A stretch of DNA of 12,445 nt from CAZSVI01 sp964610205 (GTDB taxonomy: Bacteria; Bacillota; Clostridia; DSM-8532): assembly GCA_964610205.1 (NCBI GenBank), contig CAZSVI010000110.1, positions 1-12,445 of the forward strand, read 5' to 3'. Under the pieces are notes generated by a model. It was given only the letters and a program-made list of their open reading frames with translations. It searched no databases and was not told where the DNA came from. The translations under genes and the position numbers were made by a program. Below, piece by piece: positions 1 through 5,844 of the stretch; within the stretch, counting starts at the first letter, position 1, and the number at the start of each line of letters is the position of its first letter.

Positions 1-110
1 CTTCAAATGTTTTCGCTGGTTCCCTCATACTGGTTCCTCACTTCCAAGTAATTAAGTTCTATCCACTCTGGAAATAGGTCCATCTGTTGAAATAAAGAAA
101 AACAGAGATT

Positions 111-140
111 CTGAATCCTGAATTCTGGGTTCTGAATTCT
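111..140. repeat. short direct repeat, CTGAAT-based
   Basis: CTGAATTCT occurs twice with a 14-base period (118-126, 132-140), and CTGAAT occurs once more just before (111-116). It is a simple intergenic repeat; no function can be read from it. Confidence 0.6.
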
Positions 141-143
141 CAC

Positions 144-172
144 CTCTAAGCTTTGATACAACTTGCTTAGAG
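144..172. repeat. inverted repeat, 8-bp arms
   Basis: CTCTAAGC at 144-151 is the exact reverse complement of GCTTAGAG at 165-172, with a 13-base loop. The left arm can pair instead with TTAGAGG at 204-210 (through CCTCTAA at 143-149), so two mutually exclusive folds are possible. Placed after the stop codon of the XRE-cupin gene, it may be part of that transcript's 3' end. Confidence 0.5.
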
Positions 173-174
173 CG

Positions 175-203
175 AAAAAGTTTGCAAAAAAAACAAACTT
201 TTT
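175..203 (-). terminator. candidate AT-rich terminator of the XRE-cupin gene
   Basis: AAAAAGTTTG at 175-184 is the exact reverse complement of CAAACTTTTT at 194-203, with a 9-base A-rich loop. On the minus strand the hairpin ends in a run of T, so it could stop transcription of the regulator gene that ends at 239; on the plus strand it also ends in T residues. The stem has only two or three G-C pairs, so it would be a weak terminator. Confidence 0.45.
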
Positions 204-238
204 TTAGAGGAATTACATATATAGCTAAATTATTCTTT

Positions 239-793
239 TTAAAACGATGGCGGTGATACCGCAAATATGATTACCGCGTCCCTGTCAGTCCGGTTTTTGA
301 ACTGATGCTTCATATAAGGAAGGATCTTTACACTGTCACCGTTATTTAATGTTATAGTTTTATTATCAATATATAGTGATAATTCTCCTTCTATGACATA
401 AACGATTTCCTCTCCTTTGTGCTTCACCGGTTCTTCAGACGAATTGTGATGCGGAGGCAGTTTTAGAAGAATCATTTCAATGTTCCCGCTCAAATCCGGA
501 GATAACAATTGATATTCAAGCTTTTGATTTTCAGGAAGAACAATTCTTTTTCTTTTGTTTTCTCTTAAGACCAGGTCTTCGGTGACCACAGCCGGTATGA
601 AAAAGCTAAACATAGGTTCATCTAATACTTTTGCTATAATTTTTAGTGTATTAAGCGAAGGATTGGCGAGACCTCTTTCAATCTGACTTAGCAAAGACGA
701 TGTAACACCGGCTTTCTCTGCTAGCTCACGGATACTAAGATTTCGCTTTTTCCGCAATTCCGCAATTTTCTTTCCTATATATGAGTCTGCCAT
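239..793 (-). CDS. XRE-family transcriptional regulator with C-terminal cupin domain
   Basis: A DNA-binding regulator of 184 residues. Residues 5-62 form a classic helix-turn-helix of the XRE/Cro type (LAEKAGVTSSLLSQIERG, residues 24-41, is the core). Residues about 105-182 form a small cupin barrel with the two cupin motifs; H125, E129 and H163 are the likely metal ligands, and the barrel probably senses a small molecule. This two-domain layout is typical of regulators of amino-acid, polyamine or sugar metabolism. The gene is divergent from the kbl remnant and dehydrogenase unit, which it most likely controls along with itself: a 13-bp palindrome covers its own -10 box. The chosen ATG has a modest GGGG site 5 bases upstream. 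The domain call is firm; the ligand is unknown. Confidence 0.9.
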   Translation of the reverse strand: MADSYIGKKIAELRKKRNLSIRELAEKAGVTSSLLSQIERGLANPSLNTLKIIAKVLDEPMFSFFIPAVVTEDLVLRENKRKRIVLPENQKLEYQLLSPDLSGNIEMILLKLPPHHNSSEEPVKHKGEEIVYVIEGELSLYIDNKTITLNNGDSVKILPYMKHQFKNRTDRDAVIIFAVSPPSF

Positions 794-826
794 GGAATCC
801 CCATTTCTTTCATATAAGCCTCTATG

Positions 827-857
827 ATGATAATATCATACAAAAGCTATTCTGCAA
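827..857 (-). promoter_or_regulatory. promoter of the XRE-cupin gene with overlapping palindrome
   Basis: Read on the minus strand, TTGCAG (852-857), 16 bases and TATTAT (830-835) make a plausible sigma-A promoter about 36 bases before the start codon. The perfect palindrome ATGATA-A-TATCAT (827-839) covers the -10 box, which is where an autorepressor would bind. Box and palindrome are seen directly; the regulator that binds there is inferred. Confidence 0.55.
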
Positions 858-874
858 AGTAATAAAGAGTTACT
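858..874. repeat. short inverted repeat AGTAA-N7-TTACT
   Basis: The arms AGTAA (858-862) and TTACT (870-874) flank the -35 region of the XRE-cupin promoter. It could be a second half of an operator, but 5-bp AT-rich arms arise easily by chance. Confidence 0.3.
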
Positions 875-925
875 ATTCAGGGGCAATGTCATTTAGTTAA
901 GCAGATCATAGCATGATTCATAAAG

Positions 926-943
926 GCAGAAAATACCTTCTGC
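926..943. repeat. hairpin between the divergent genes
   Basis: GCAGAA (926-931) pairs with TTCTGC (938-943) around a 6-base loop. It sits between the two divergent promoters, upstream of the plus-strand promoter at 1015, so it is not in either leader. An operator role is possible; nothing else supports it. Confidence 0.35.
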
Positions 944-1014
944 GACTATGTCAACTGCTTTTCGGATTTTTTTTGAAAAAGAATTAAATAACATTAAATT
1001 ATATTAAATACAAG

Positions 1015-1043
1015 TTGACATTTTAATACATATGATATATTAT
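1015..1043 (+). promoter_or_regulatory. strong sigma-A promoter of the kbl remnant-dehydrogenase unit
   Basis: TTGACA at 1015-1020 is a perfect -35 box, followed by a 17-base spacer and TATTAT at 1038-1043. Transcription would start near 1050. This is the best promoter in the window and it remains intact although the first gene behind it is broken. Confidence 0.75.
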
Positions 1044-1049
1044 ATCCAT

Positions 1050-1221
1050 GCAATAGATTAAACATAATAATAATATATTTAACCATGTGTTGAGCTTTTA
1101 GGCCATAAAACATATTGATCACAGTCATTTAATTGTATTTACGTTAAAGATATTAAGGTTCATGGCTTTTAGGTAATATCGACAAGGTACTATCCGGAGG
1201 AAGGATTAAAACGAGAATGAT
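1050..1221 (+). promoter_or_regulatory. long untranslated leader before the kbl remnant
   Basis: About 170 bases separate the inferred transcription start from the first start codon. The leader carries a direct repeat GCTTTTAGG (1094-1102 and 1165-1173), and GCCAT (1102-1106) could pair with ATGGC (1162-1166). It matches no riboswitch class that I recognise. The ribosome binding site GGAGGAAGG (1196-1204) lies 17 bases before the ATG at 1222, farther than usual. Confidence 0.35.
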
Positions 1222-1462
1222 ATGTTTGAAAATGTACGTAAACACTATCTGAACGAACTTGAAGATATTATCAAAAGCGGATTGTTTAAAAAGGAAAGAA
1301 TTATTACAAGTCCACAAGGTGTAAGGATAGATACCACGGAGTATACGGGTTTGTTGAATATGTGCGCCAATAAGGACACAGATTTCCGCGGTTTATTCCA
1401 AATATGACCTGGATTTTGCAATAGAAGCATTTAGTGAGGTAAAAAAGGAAATGGGGATATAA
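1222..1462 (+). pseudogene. kbl: glycine C-acetyltransferase (2-amino-3-ketobutyrate CoA ligase), internal deletion remnant
   Basis: The intact enzyme is a pyridoxal-phosphate protein of about 395 residues that cleaves 2-amino-3-ketobutyrate with CoA to glycine and acetyl-CoA. Only its two ends are left. Codons 1-50 (1222-1371) read like the Kbl N terminus: a GLFKKERIITSPQG segment and then LLNMCAN, matching GLFKEERIITS and INFCAN of the E. coli protein. From 1373, one base off frame, 29 codons read RTQISAVYSKYDLDFAIEAF and run to the TAA at 1460, matching the Kbl C terminus (RTQMSAAHT and onward). About 315 codons are missing, including the PLP lysine and the whole active site. Translation of the first part runs out of register and stops at 1405-1407, giving a 61-residue peptide of no catalytic value. 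It lies directly upstream of a dehydrogenase gene, as kbl does before tdh. Confidence 0.88.
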
Positions 1463-1504
1463 ATATAGAAGTATAAAAATATTCTTTAGAATGAGGTATT
1501 TTAA

Positions 1505-2542
1505 ATGAGAGCATTAGTTAAATATGATTTAGGTGAAGGAAATATAGAACTTAGAGATGTACCCGAGCCGCGGGTTGGCAAGGGTGAGGTTAAGGTAAAG
1601 GTTGATACGGCCGGAATCTGTGGTTCCGATTTGCATATTTTACATGGCGATATAGAAATCCCAATGAAGGTACCGTTTGTGATAGGACATGAATTCAGCG
1701 GCGTTGTTGTTGAAACAGGAGAAGGTGTCACGCAATGCAAGATTGGGGATAGGGTTACAGCAGAGAATTCAAGAGATGTTTGCGGTCATTGTATATATTG
1801 CAGAACGGGAAATTACAACCTGTGTTCGAAGAGACTTGCAACCGGTTATGCTTTTGACGGCGCTTTTACCGACTACTGCGTGGTACCGGAGGAAAGAGTA
1901 CATATCCTGCCGGACAATGTAGATTTTCTAACAGGTGCATTGTCCGACCCATCAGCATGTGCATATCATGCTGTTCAGGAACTTACAAGAATATGTGCCA
2001 GCGATAGGGTATTTATAACAGGACCGGGACCGATGGGACTTTTTTCTCTGCAATATGCGAAAGCAAATGGTGCTCAGGTCATAGTAACAGGGAAAGACAA
2101 GGATGAAGGAAGACTGGAGTTGGCGGCAGAGTTGGGCGCGGATTTGACAATCAATGTTGACTGTGAGAATCCAAAGGAGAAGATAGAGCGATACTTTAAT
2201 GATGATTGTGTGGATGTCGCTCTTGAATGTTCAGGAAAAGAGGCTGGAGCAAGGCTTGCTTTGGAGCTTTTAAGGAAGCAGGGAAAATACACGCAGATAG
2301 GTATATTCGGTTCTCCGGTAAATATTGATATGGATACTATTTTATATAAGGAAATCAGAATAATTGGTTCGTTCAGTCAGAAATACACTGCATGGAAAGA
2401 AGCTATCAGACTGACCTCACTAAATAAAATTAAAGCAAGACCATTAATAACACATATTCTTCCGCTCGAACAATGGAAAGAAGGCTTTTCCAAGTTTGAG
2501 TCGGGTGAAGCTATTAAAGTTGTCTTTAGGAAGAGTATTTAA
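1505..2542 (+). CDS. zinc-dependent medium-chain dehydrogenase, threonine 3-dehydrogenase/sorbitol dehydrogenase type
   Basis: A cytoplasmic NAD(P)-dependent alcohol dehydrogenase of 345 residues, the usual length. The catalytic zinc ligands are visible as C39 (ICGSD), H62-E63 (GHE) and probably D148; the structural zinc site is C93, C96, C99 and C107 (CGHCIYC and NLC). The Rossmann fold has GPGPMG at 173-178, followed by a TGKDKDEGRLELA segment (195-207) that sets coenzyme preference. GAGGT lies 7 bases before the ATG. The position behind a kbl remnant suggests an L-threonine 3-dehydrogenase making 2-amino-3-ketobutyrate. However, the LSDPSACAYHA segment differs from the FDPFGNA segment of E. 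coli Tdh, so a polyol or sugar substrate remains possible. If it is Tdh, its product has no partner enzyme here and would decarboxylate to aminoacetone. The family is certain; the substrate is not. Confidence 0.85.
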   Translation: MRALVKYDLGEGNIELRDVPEPRVGKGEVKVKVDTAGICGSDLHILHGDIEIPMKVPFVIGHEFSGVVVETGEGVTQCKIGDRVTAENSRDVCGHCIYCRTGNYNLCSKRLATGYAFDGAFTDYCVVPEERVHILPDNVDFLTGALSDPSACAYHAVQELTRICASDRVFITGPGPMGLFSLQYAKANGAQVIVTGKDKDEGRLELAAELGADLTINVDCENPKEKIERYFNDDCVDVALECSGKEAGARLALELLRKQGKYTQIGIFGSPVNIDMDTILYKEIRIIGSFSQKYTAWKEAIRLTSLNKIKARPLITHILPLEQWKEGFSKFESGEAIKVVFRKSI

Positions 2543-2733
2543 TCAACTTAATAGAGGTGAATAATTATGATTATCAAGGGAAGTATGAATGTAAAAGGCG
2601 GAAACTGAACAGGATCAGATGGCGGAGAAAGCGCGTATTTTTTACGTATAGATAGGAATTTGCTCATGAGTTAAGATGCAGCAGAATTTTCTTAATGGTT
2701 TCCAGTACCAGGCGAAGGAGTTCTTCTGCAAAA
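2543..2733. other. intergenic stretch between convergent genes, with a possible gene remnant
   Basis: The stretch lies between the stop codon of the dehydrogenase and that of the AraC regulator on the other strand. It starts with the 13-codon frame described separately. I find no hairpin with a T-run that would serve as a clear terminator for either gene, although GCAGAA (2681-2686) and TTCTGC (2724-2729) are complementary. Confidence 0.5.
2567..2608 (+). pseudogene. 13-codon frame with full ribosome binding site, possible remnant of a third operon gene
   Basis: GAGGTGA at 2554-2560 lies 6 bases before an ATG that opens MIIKGSMNVKGGN and then stops at TGA (2606-2608). A translation signal of this quality 24 bases after the dehydrogenase stop suggests that a real gene once began here. 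The bases after the TGA can be read for about 20 more codons in the same frame before another stop, with nothing recognisable. Since kbl in the same unit has lost its middle, loss of a third gene is plausible. It could also be a genuine short peptide. Confidence 0.35.
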
Positions 2734-3573
2734 TTAAGATATAAACTTCTTTAAATAATCCCGTGGACATATTCCGGTAACCTTCCGGAAAGCGCGTACA
2801 AAGTTTGAATAATCCGAAAATCCGCTTTTAAATGAAGCGTTGGCAGCACTTTCTCCTTTTAATAATAGATGTTTGGCACGGGTAATTCTCTTGTAGACAA
2901 TGTACTCATGCAGTGTCGAACCGGTAGTTTGTTTGAAAATCTGGCAAAGGTAGGAACCGGTAATAAAAAATTTCTTCTGCAGAAAATCCAGCGAGAGATT
3001 ACTGTCCAGATTCGCATCGATATAATCCAGAATAGGTACCAGCTTTCTGTTTAGTATCTGCGATGGCGGATTCCGGGTTTCATTCAGGAAAATGCGATTA
3101 ATTTTTACCATAATTTCCAAAAAAATAGCAAGAAGCAGTTGAGGATTCCATAGCTGAGGATATTTTTGTATGAGGATTATTTTTTCAAATAAGGCTACCA
3201 GTTTGTTCTTTTCATCATCGGTACTGTTCAGCCTGTTTTTTTCGCCATTCAGCCTGTTGGTATAGCATTGAAGCAAAGAGTTTTCTTTTGTTGACAGCTC
3301 ATGAAACAGCTTCGGTGGCAGGTGGCATACTATACGCTCATAAGTTTCATTGGAGGTAAAGGATGGCTTGTGAATCTCGCCGGGTCGCATAAGAAGAATA
3401 TCTCCAGGTTCCAGCTCATAGGAACTCTTTTCAATAAAATAACGTACTCCCCCTGATTGAAACAGGTAAATTTCATACAAGTCATGTAAATGAAAATCCA
3501 GTTTCATTGATTCCATAGGGTTTAGTGTACTTGTTTTTGCACAGTCAAAGCACCGTATAAACGTCTCAATCAT
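2734..3573 (-). CDS. AraC-family transcriptional regulator with N-terminal cupin sensor domain
   Basis: A regulator of 279 residues from the ATG at 3573. Residues about 20-90 form the ligand-binding cupin (FHLHDLYEIYLFQSGG, then LEPGDILLMRPGEIHKP at 54-70); the last 95 residues carry the two helix-turn-helix units of the AraC/XylS fold (LSLDFLQKKFFITGSYLCQI and FKSGFSDYSNFVRAFRKVTG). Such proteins usually sense a sugar or glycoside and activate nearby catabolic genes; here the divergent TIM-barrel/Gfo-Idh operon is the obvious target. The frame stays open to an ATG at 3654, which would add 27 residues. I prefer 3573 because the extra residues do not look like the family's N terminus, cover a perfect hairpin, and the upstream ATGs have no ribosome binding site. 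AGAGGG lies about 13 bases before 3573, so the start is not secure. Confidence 0.88.
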   Translation of the reverse strand: MIETFIRCFDCAKTSTLNPMESMKLDFHLHDLYEIYLFQSGGVRYFIEKSSYELEPGDILLMRPGEIHKPSFTSNETYERIVCHLPPKLFHELSTKENSLLQCYTNRLNGEKNRLNSTDDEKNKLVALFEKIILIQKYPQLWNPQLLLAIFLEIMVKINRIFLNETRNPPSQILNRKLVPILDYIDANLDSNLSLDFLQKKFFITGSYLCQIFKQTTGSTLHEYIVYKRITRAKHLLLKGESAANASFKSGFSDYSNFVRAFRKVTGICPRDYLKKFIS

Positions 3574-3597
3574 TATTCCATCATTTCCCTCTGTATG

Positions 3598-3619
3598 TTT
3601 CCGCATCAAAATGCGGAAA
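3598..3619. promoter_or_regulatory. perfect 9-bp inverted repeat in the leader of the AraC gene
   Basis: TTTCCGCAT (3598-3606), loop CAAA, ATGCGGAAA (3611-3619). The arms match perfectly and it is far more GC-rich than its surroundings. It lies about 25 bases before the preferred AraC start and about 60-80 bases after the inferred transcription start. It may be an operator or an RNA hairpin that affects translation. No T-run follows on either strand, so it is not a standard terminator. Confidence 0.5.
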
Positions 3620-3687
3620 ACGTAATAATATGCGCTTCCTCCAATGTGATGCATTGGAAGATTTGCAATGTTTTAAGGAATGAAACC

Positions 3688-3716
3688 TATATATATGGCT
3701 ATTATTCATTTTACAA
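3688..3716 (-). promoter_or_regulatory. candidate promoter of the AraC gene
   Basis: On the minus strand, TTGTAA (3711-3716), 17 bases and TATATA (3688-3693) form a fair sigma-A promoter. Transcription would begin near 3681, giving a leader of about 108 bases to the preferred start. For the plus-strand operon the same TATATA could be reached from TTGCAA at 3663-3668, but with a poor 19-base spacer, as is common at promoters that need an AraC-type activator. Confidence 0.45.
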
Positions 3717-3780
3717 TAGAGTTTGTATGGGGTAAAGCATTATTGAAAGTTTTTTTATAATTTTTTGGAGGTGTAGTACA

Positions 3781-4632
3781 ATGGCAAGATTTTTATTGAG
3801 CGGTTTTGCCGATGAGATTGACAGCGATTTAAAGGTGCAGATTCAGGAACTGAAAAGCAATGGAATAAGCCATGTAGAGCTTAGAGGAGTGAATGGAAAA
3901 AGCGTGGTGGATTATTCTGTAGCTGAGATAAGGGAAATCAAAAAGCAACTGGATGACGGAGGTATTGAGGTTTCTGCCGTAGGTTCACCCATTGGAAAAA
4001 TTGGGATTTCCGATCCCTTTGGCTCCCATCTGGATAAGTTCAAGCATACGCTGGAACTGGCCGGAATTCTAAATACTAAATATATCCGGATGTTCAGCTT
4101 TTTTATACCACAAGGTAAAAACCCCAGGGATTGCCGTGATGAAGTGCTGGAACGCTGGAATCATTTTGTGACCGCTTCTAAAGGCACAGAATTTGTTCTG
4201 GCACATGAGAATGAAAAGGATATCTATGGTGATACGGCTGAAAGATGCCTGGATATTATAGAGTCTATGAATTGCAATAAGGTAAGGGCCGTATTTGATC
4301 CGGCAAACTTTATTCAGTGTAATGTGGAAACATACAAGGCATATGGTCTTCTAAAATCCTATATCGCGTATATGCATATAAAAGATGCTTTGGCAGACGG
4401 AGGGAAGGTGGTTCCGGCCGGATTGGGAGATGGAAAGATTCCTCAGATTTTAAAGGAACTGAATACTGCTGTAAAGGGAGAAATGTTTTTGTCTCTGGAA
4501 CCGCATCTGGGTTCATTTGCCGGTCTTGCCAACCTGGAAACCTCCATTGACTTAAGCAGCATGGAAGAAAGCGGGCCGGGCAAATTTAAAATTGCCTCCG
4601 ATGCGCTGAAGCAAATTTTAAGCACATTTTAG
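3781..4632 (+). CDS. sugar phosphate isomerase/epimerase family TIM-barrel protein
   Basis: A cytoplasmic protein of 283 residues in the xylose-isomerase-like/AP-endonuclease-2 TIM-barrel superfamily. The divalent-metal ligands of this fold can be placed at E143 (AHENE), D173 (FDPANF), H199 (MHIKDA) and E240 (SLEPHL), and GLGDGKIP (214-221) is the usual loop after the metal histidine. All ligands are present, so it should be active. Relatives include IolE (inosose dehydratase), keto-sugar epimerases such as YcjR and C-glycoside-cleaving enzymes. It is the first gene of a three-gene operon: GGAGGTG lies 7 bases before its ATG, and a Gfo/Idh oxidoreductase follows after 38 bases. The likely job is epimerisation, dehydration or cleavage of a keto-sugar made by one of the neighbouring oxidoreductases. 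The fold is confident; the substrate is unknown. Confidence 0.88.
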   Translation: MARFLLSGFADEIDSDLKVQIQELKSNGISHVELRGVNGKSVVDYSVAEIREIKKQLDDGGIEVSAVGSPIGKIGISDPFGSHLDKFKHTLELAGILNTKYIRMFSFFIPQGKNPRDCRDEVLERWNHFVTASKGTEFVLAHENEKDIYGDTAERCLDIIESMNCNKVRAVFDPANFIQCNVETYKAYGLLKSYIAYMHIKDALADGGKVVPAGLGDGKIPQILKELNTAVKGEMFLSLEPHLGSFAGLANLETSIDLSSMEESGPGKFKIASDALKQILSTF

Positions 4633-4670
4633 CGGAGAATAAATTTAAACGAATTTGAGGTGAAACAGTT

Positions 4671-5825
4671 ATGGATAAAGTCAGAATAGGTATTATCGGT
4701 ATAGGAAACATGGGCACAGCACACCTTCAGTATCTGGCCGGAGAAGAAATCACGGGAGCGGTGGTTACGGCTGTCTGTGACATCATTCCCGAGAAGCTGC
4801 AAAAGGCGGGTCAGAACTTTTCCTCTGTAAAGCAGTATCATGATATGGATTCCATGCTGGGTAGCGGGGAAGTGGATGCCGTGCTGATTGCCACACCGCA
4901 TTATGACCATCCGTCACAGGCAATGAAGGCACTGAAGAGAGGCGTGCATACGCTGATTGAAAAACCGGCGGGTGTATATACAAAGCAGGTTATCGAAATG
5001 AACAACGCGGCGGAAAAATCCGATGCTGTATTTGGAATCATGTATAATCAGAGAACCAACCCAATGTACCAAAAACTCAGAGAACTGATATTGGATGGAG
5101 AGCTGGGAGAGTTGAAGAGAACCAACTGGATAATAGACTGGTACAGGCCTCAGAGTTATTATGATTCCGGAGGGTGGCGCGCAACCTGGGCCGGAGAGGG
5201 CGGAGGGGTTCTTTTAAACCAGGATCCGCATCAATTGGATTTGTGGCAGTGGACCTGCGGTATGCCAAAAAGAGTCCTGGCTTTCTGCAATTTTGGAAAG
5301 TACCACAAAATCGAAGTAGAAGACGAAGTAACCGCCTATGTGGAATATGAAAACGGAGCAACAGGAGTGTTTGTTACCTCCACCGGCATCTCACCGGGCA
5401 CAAACCGTCTGGAAGTCATCGGTGACAAAGGCAAGGTGGTAATAGAAAACAATACTTTCACTTTCCACCGGTTGAGGATTCCGGAAAGGCAATTTAACCG
5501 TGAGTTTAAGGATGGGTTTGGAGAACCGGAATGCTGGAAATGTGAAGTACCTGTCCGGGTGGATTCCGGTTCACAGCACAAGGGCATTACGCAAAACTTT
5601 ACCAATGCGATTTTAAAAGGAGAAAAGCTATTAGCTCCGGGTATTGAAGGAATATATGGACTTCAGATATCAAATGCCATGCATCTGTCAGCATGGACAA
5701 ACGATTGGGTGGATATACCCGTCGATGCCGATATGTTTTATGAAAAACTGAAAGAACGAATCAATGCTTCCGTGTTTAAAAAGGAAACGCATGATGTTAT
5801 TCTGGATGTAAAGGGTACACATTAA
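4671..5825 (+). CDS. Gfo/Idh/MocA family NAD(P)-dependent oxidoreductase
   Basis: A sugar- or inositol-type dehydrogenase of 384 residues. The N-terminal Rossmann fold carries GIGNMG (10-15) and CDI at 36-38 at the end of the second strand; EKP at 97-99 provides the catalytic lysine typical of the family. The C-terminal half-barrel has GGGVLLNQDPHQLDL (177-191), with H187 as the conserved catalytic histidine and N183 where many members have aspartate. GAGGTGA lies 7 bases before the ATG, and the next gene follows 19 bases after the stop, so the two oxidoreductases are surely cotranscribed. Its extra length over the following paralogue lies mostly in a long insert near 270-300 and the C-terminal tail. 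The likely role is oxidation of a hydroxyl on a sugar, glycoside or cyclitol, or the reverse reduction. Confidence 0.9.
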   Translation: MDKVRIGIIGIGNMGTAHLQYLAGEEITGAVVTAVCDIIPEKLQKAGQNFSSVKQYHDMDSMLGSGEVDAVLIATPHYDHPSQAMKALKRGVHTLIEKPAGVYTKQVIEMNNAAEKSDAVFGIMYNQRTNPMYQKLRELILDGELGELKRTNWIIDWYRPQSYYDSGGWRATWAGEGGGVLLNQDPHQLDLWQWTCGMPKRVLAFCNFGKYHKIEVEDEVTAYVEYENGATGVFVTSTGISPGTNRLEVIGDKGKVVIENNTFTFHRLRIPERQFNREFKDGFGEPECWKCEVPVRVDSGSQHKGITQNFTNAILKGEKLLAPGIEGIYGLQISNAMHLSAWTNDWVDIPVDADMFYEKLKERINASVFKKETHDVILDVKGTH

Positions 5826-5844
5826 AGAAACGAGGGATAGGCAT

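Larger units (their letters stand above)
1..238. other. AT-rich intergenic stretch downstream of the XRE-cupin gene
   Basis: I see no credible gene here. The stretch holds a short direct repeat (CTGAATTCT at 118-126 and again at 132-140, with a third partial CTGAAT at 111-116) and two overlapping inverted repeats between 143 and 210, which are listed separately. The left end may lie in the flank of a neighbouring gene that is outside the window. Confidence 0.6.

Noticed and set aside
52..264. 70-codon minus-strand frame at the left end
   Set aside because: It overlaps the end of the XRE-cupin gene, has no ribosome binding site, and its translation is low-complexity sequence from inverted repeats.
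1245..1430. 61-codon minus-strand frame opposite the kbl remnant
   Set aside because: It is the antisense shadow of a recognisable kbl fragment and has no start signal or family resemblance.
1505..2542. Zinc dehydrogenase as part of the keto-sugar operon (YcjQ-like)
   Set aside because: It lies in a different unit behind kbl, with the minus-strand AraC gene in between, and the kbl context favours threonine metabolism. A functional link is not excluded, but the sequence does not show one.
2606..2608. TGA after MIIKGSMNVKGGN as a possible selenocysteine codon
   Set aside because: Readthrough adds only about 20 unrecognised residues before another stop, and no hairpin of the selenocysteine-insertion type stands out.
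3574..3654. 27-residue N-terminal extension of the AraC regulator
   Set aside because: The ATGs at 3654 and 3606 lack ribosome binding sites, the residues are unlike the family's N terminus, and a perfect dyad lies within them. It is still possible, as the site before 3573 is also imperfect.
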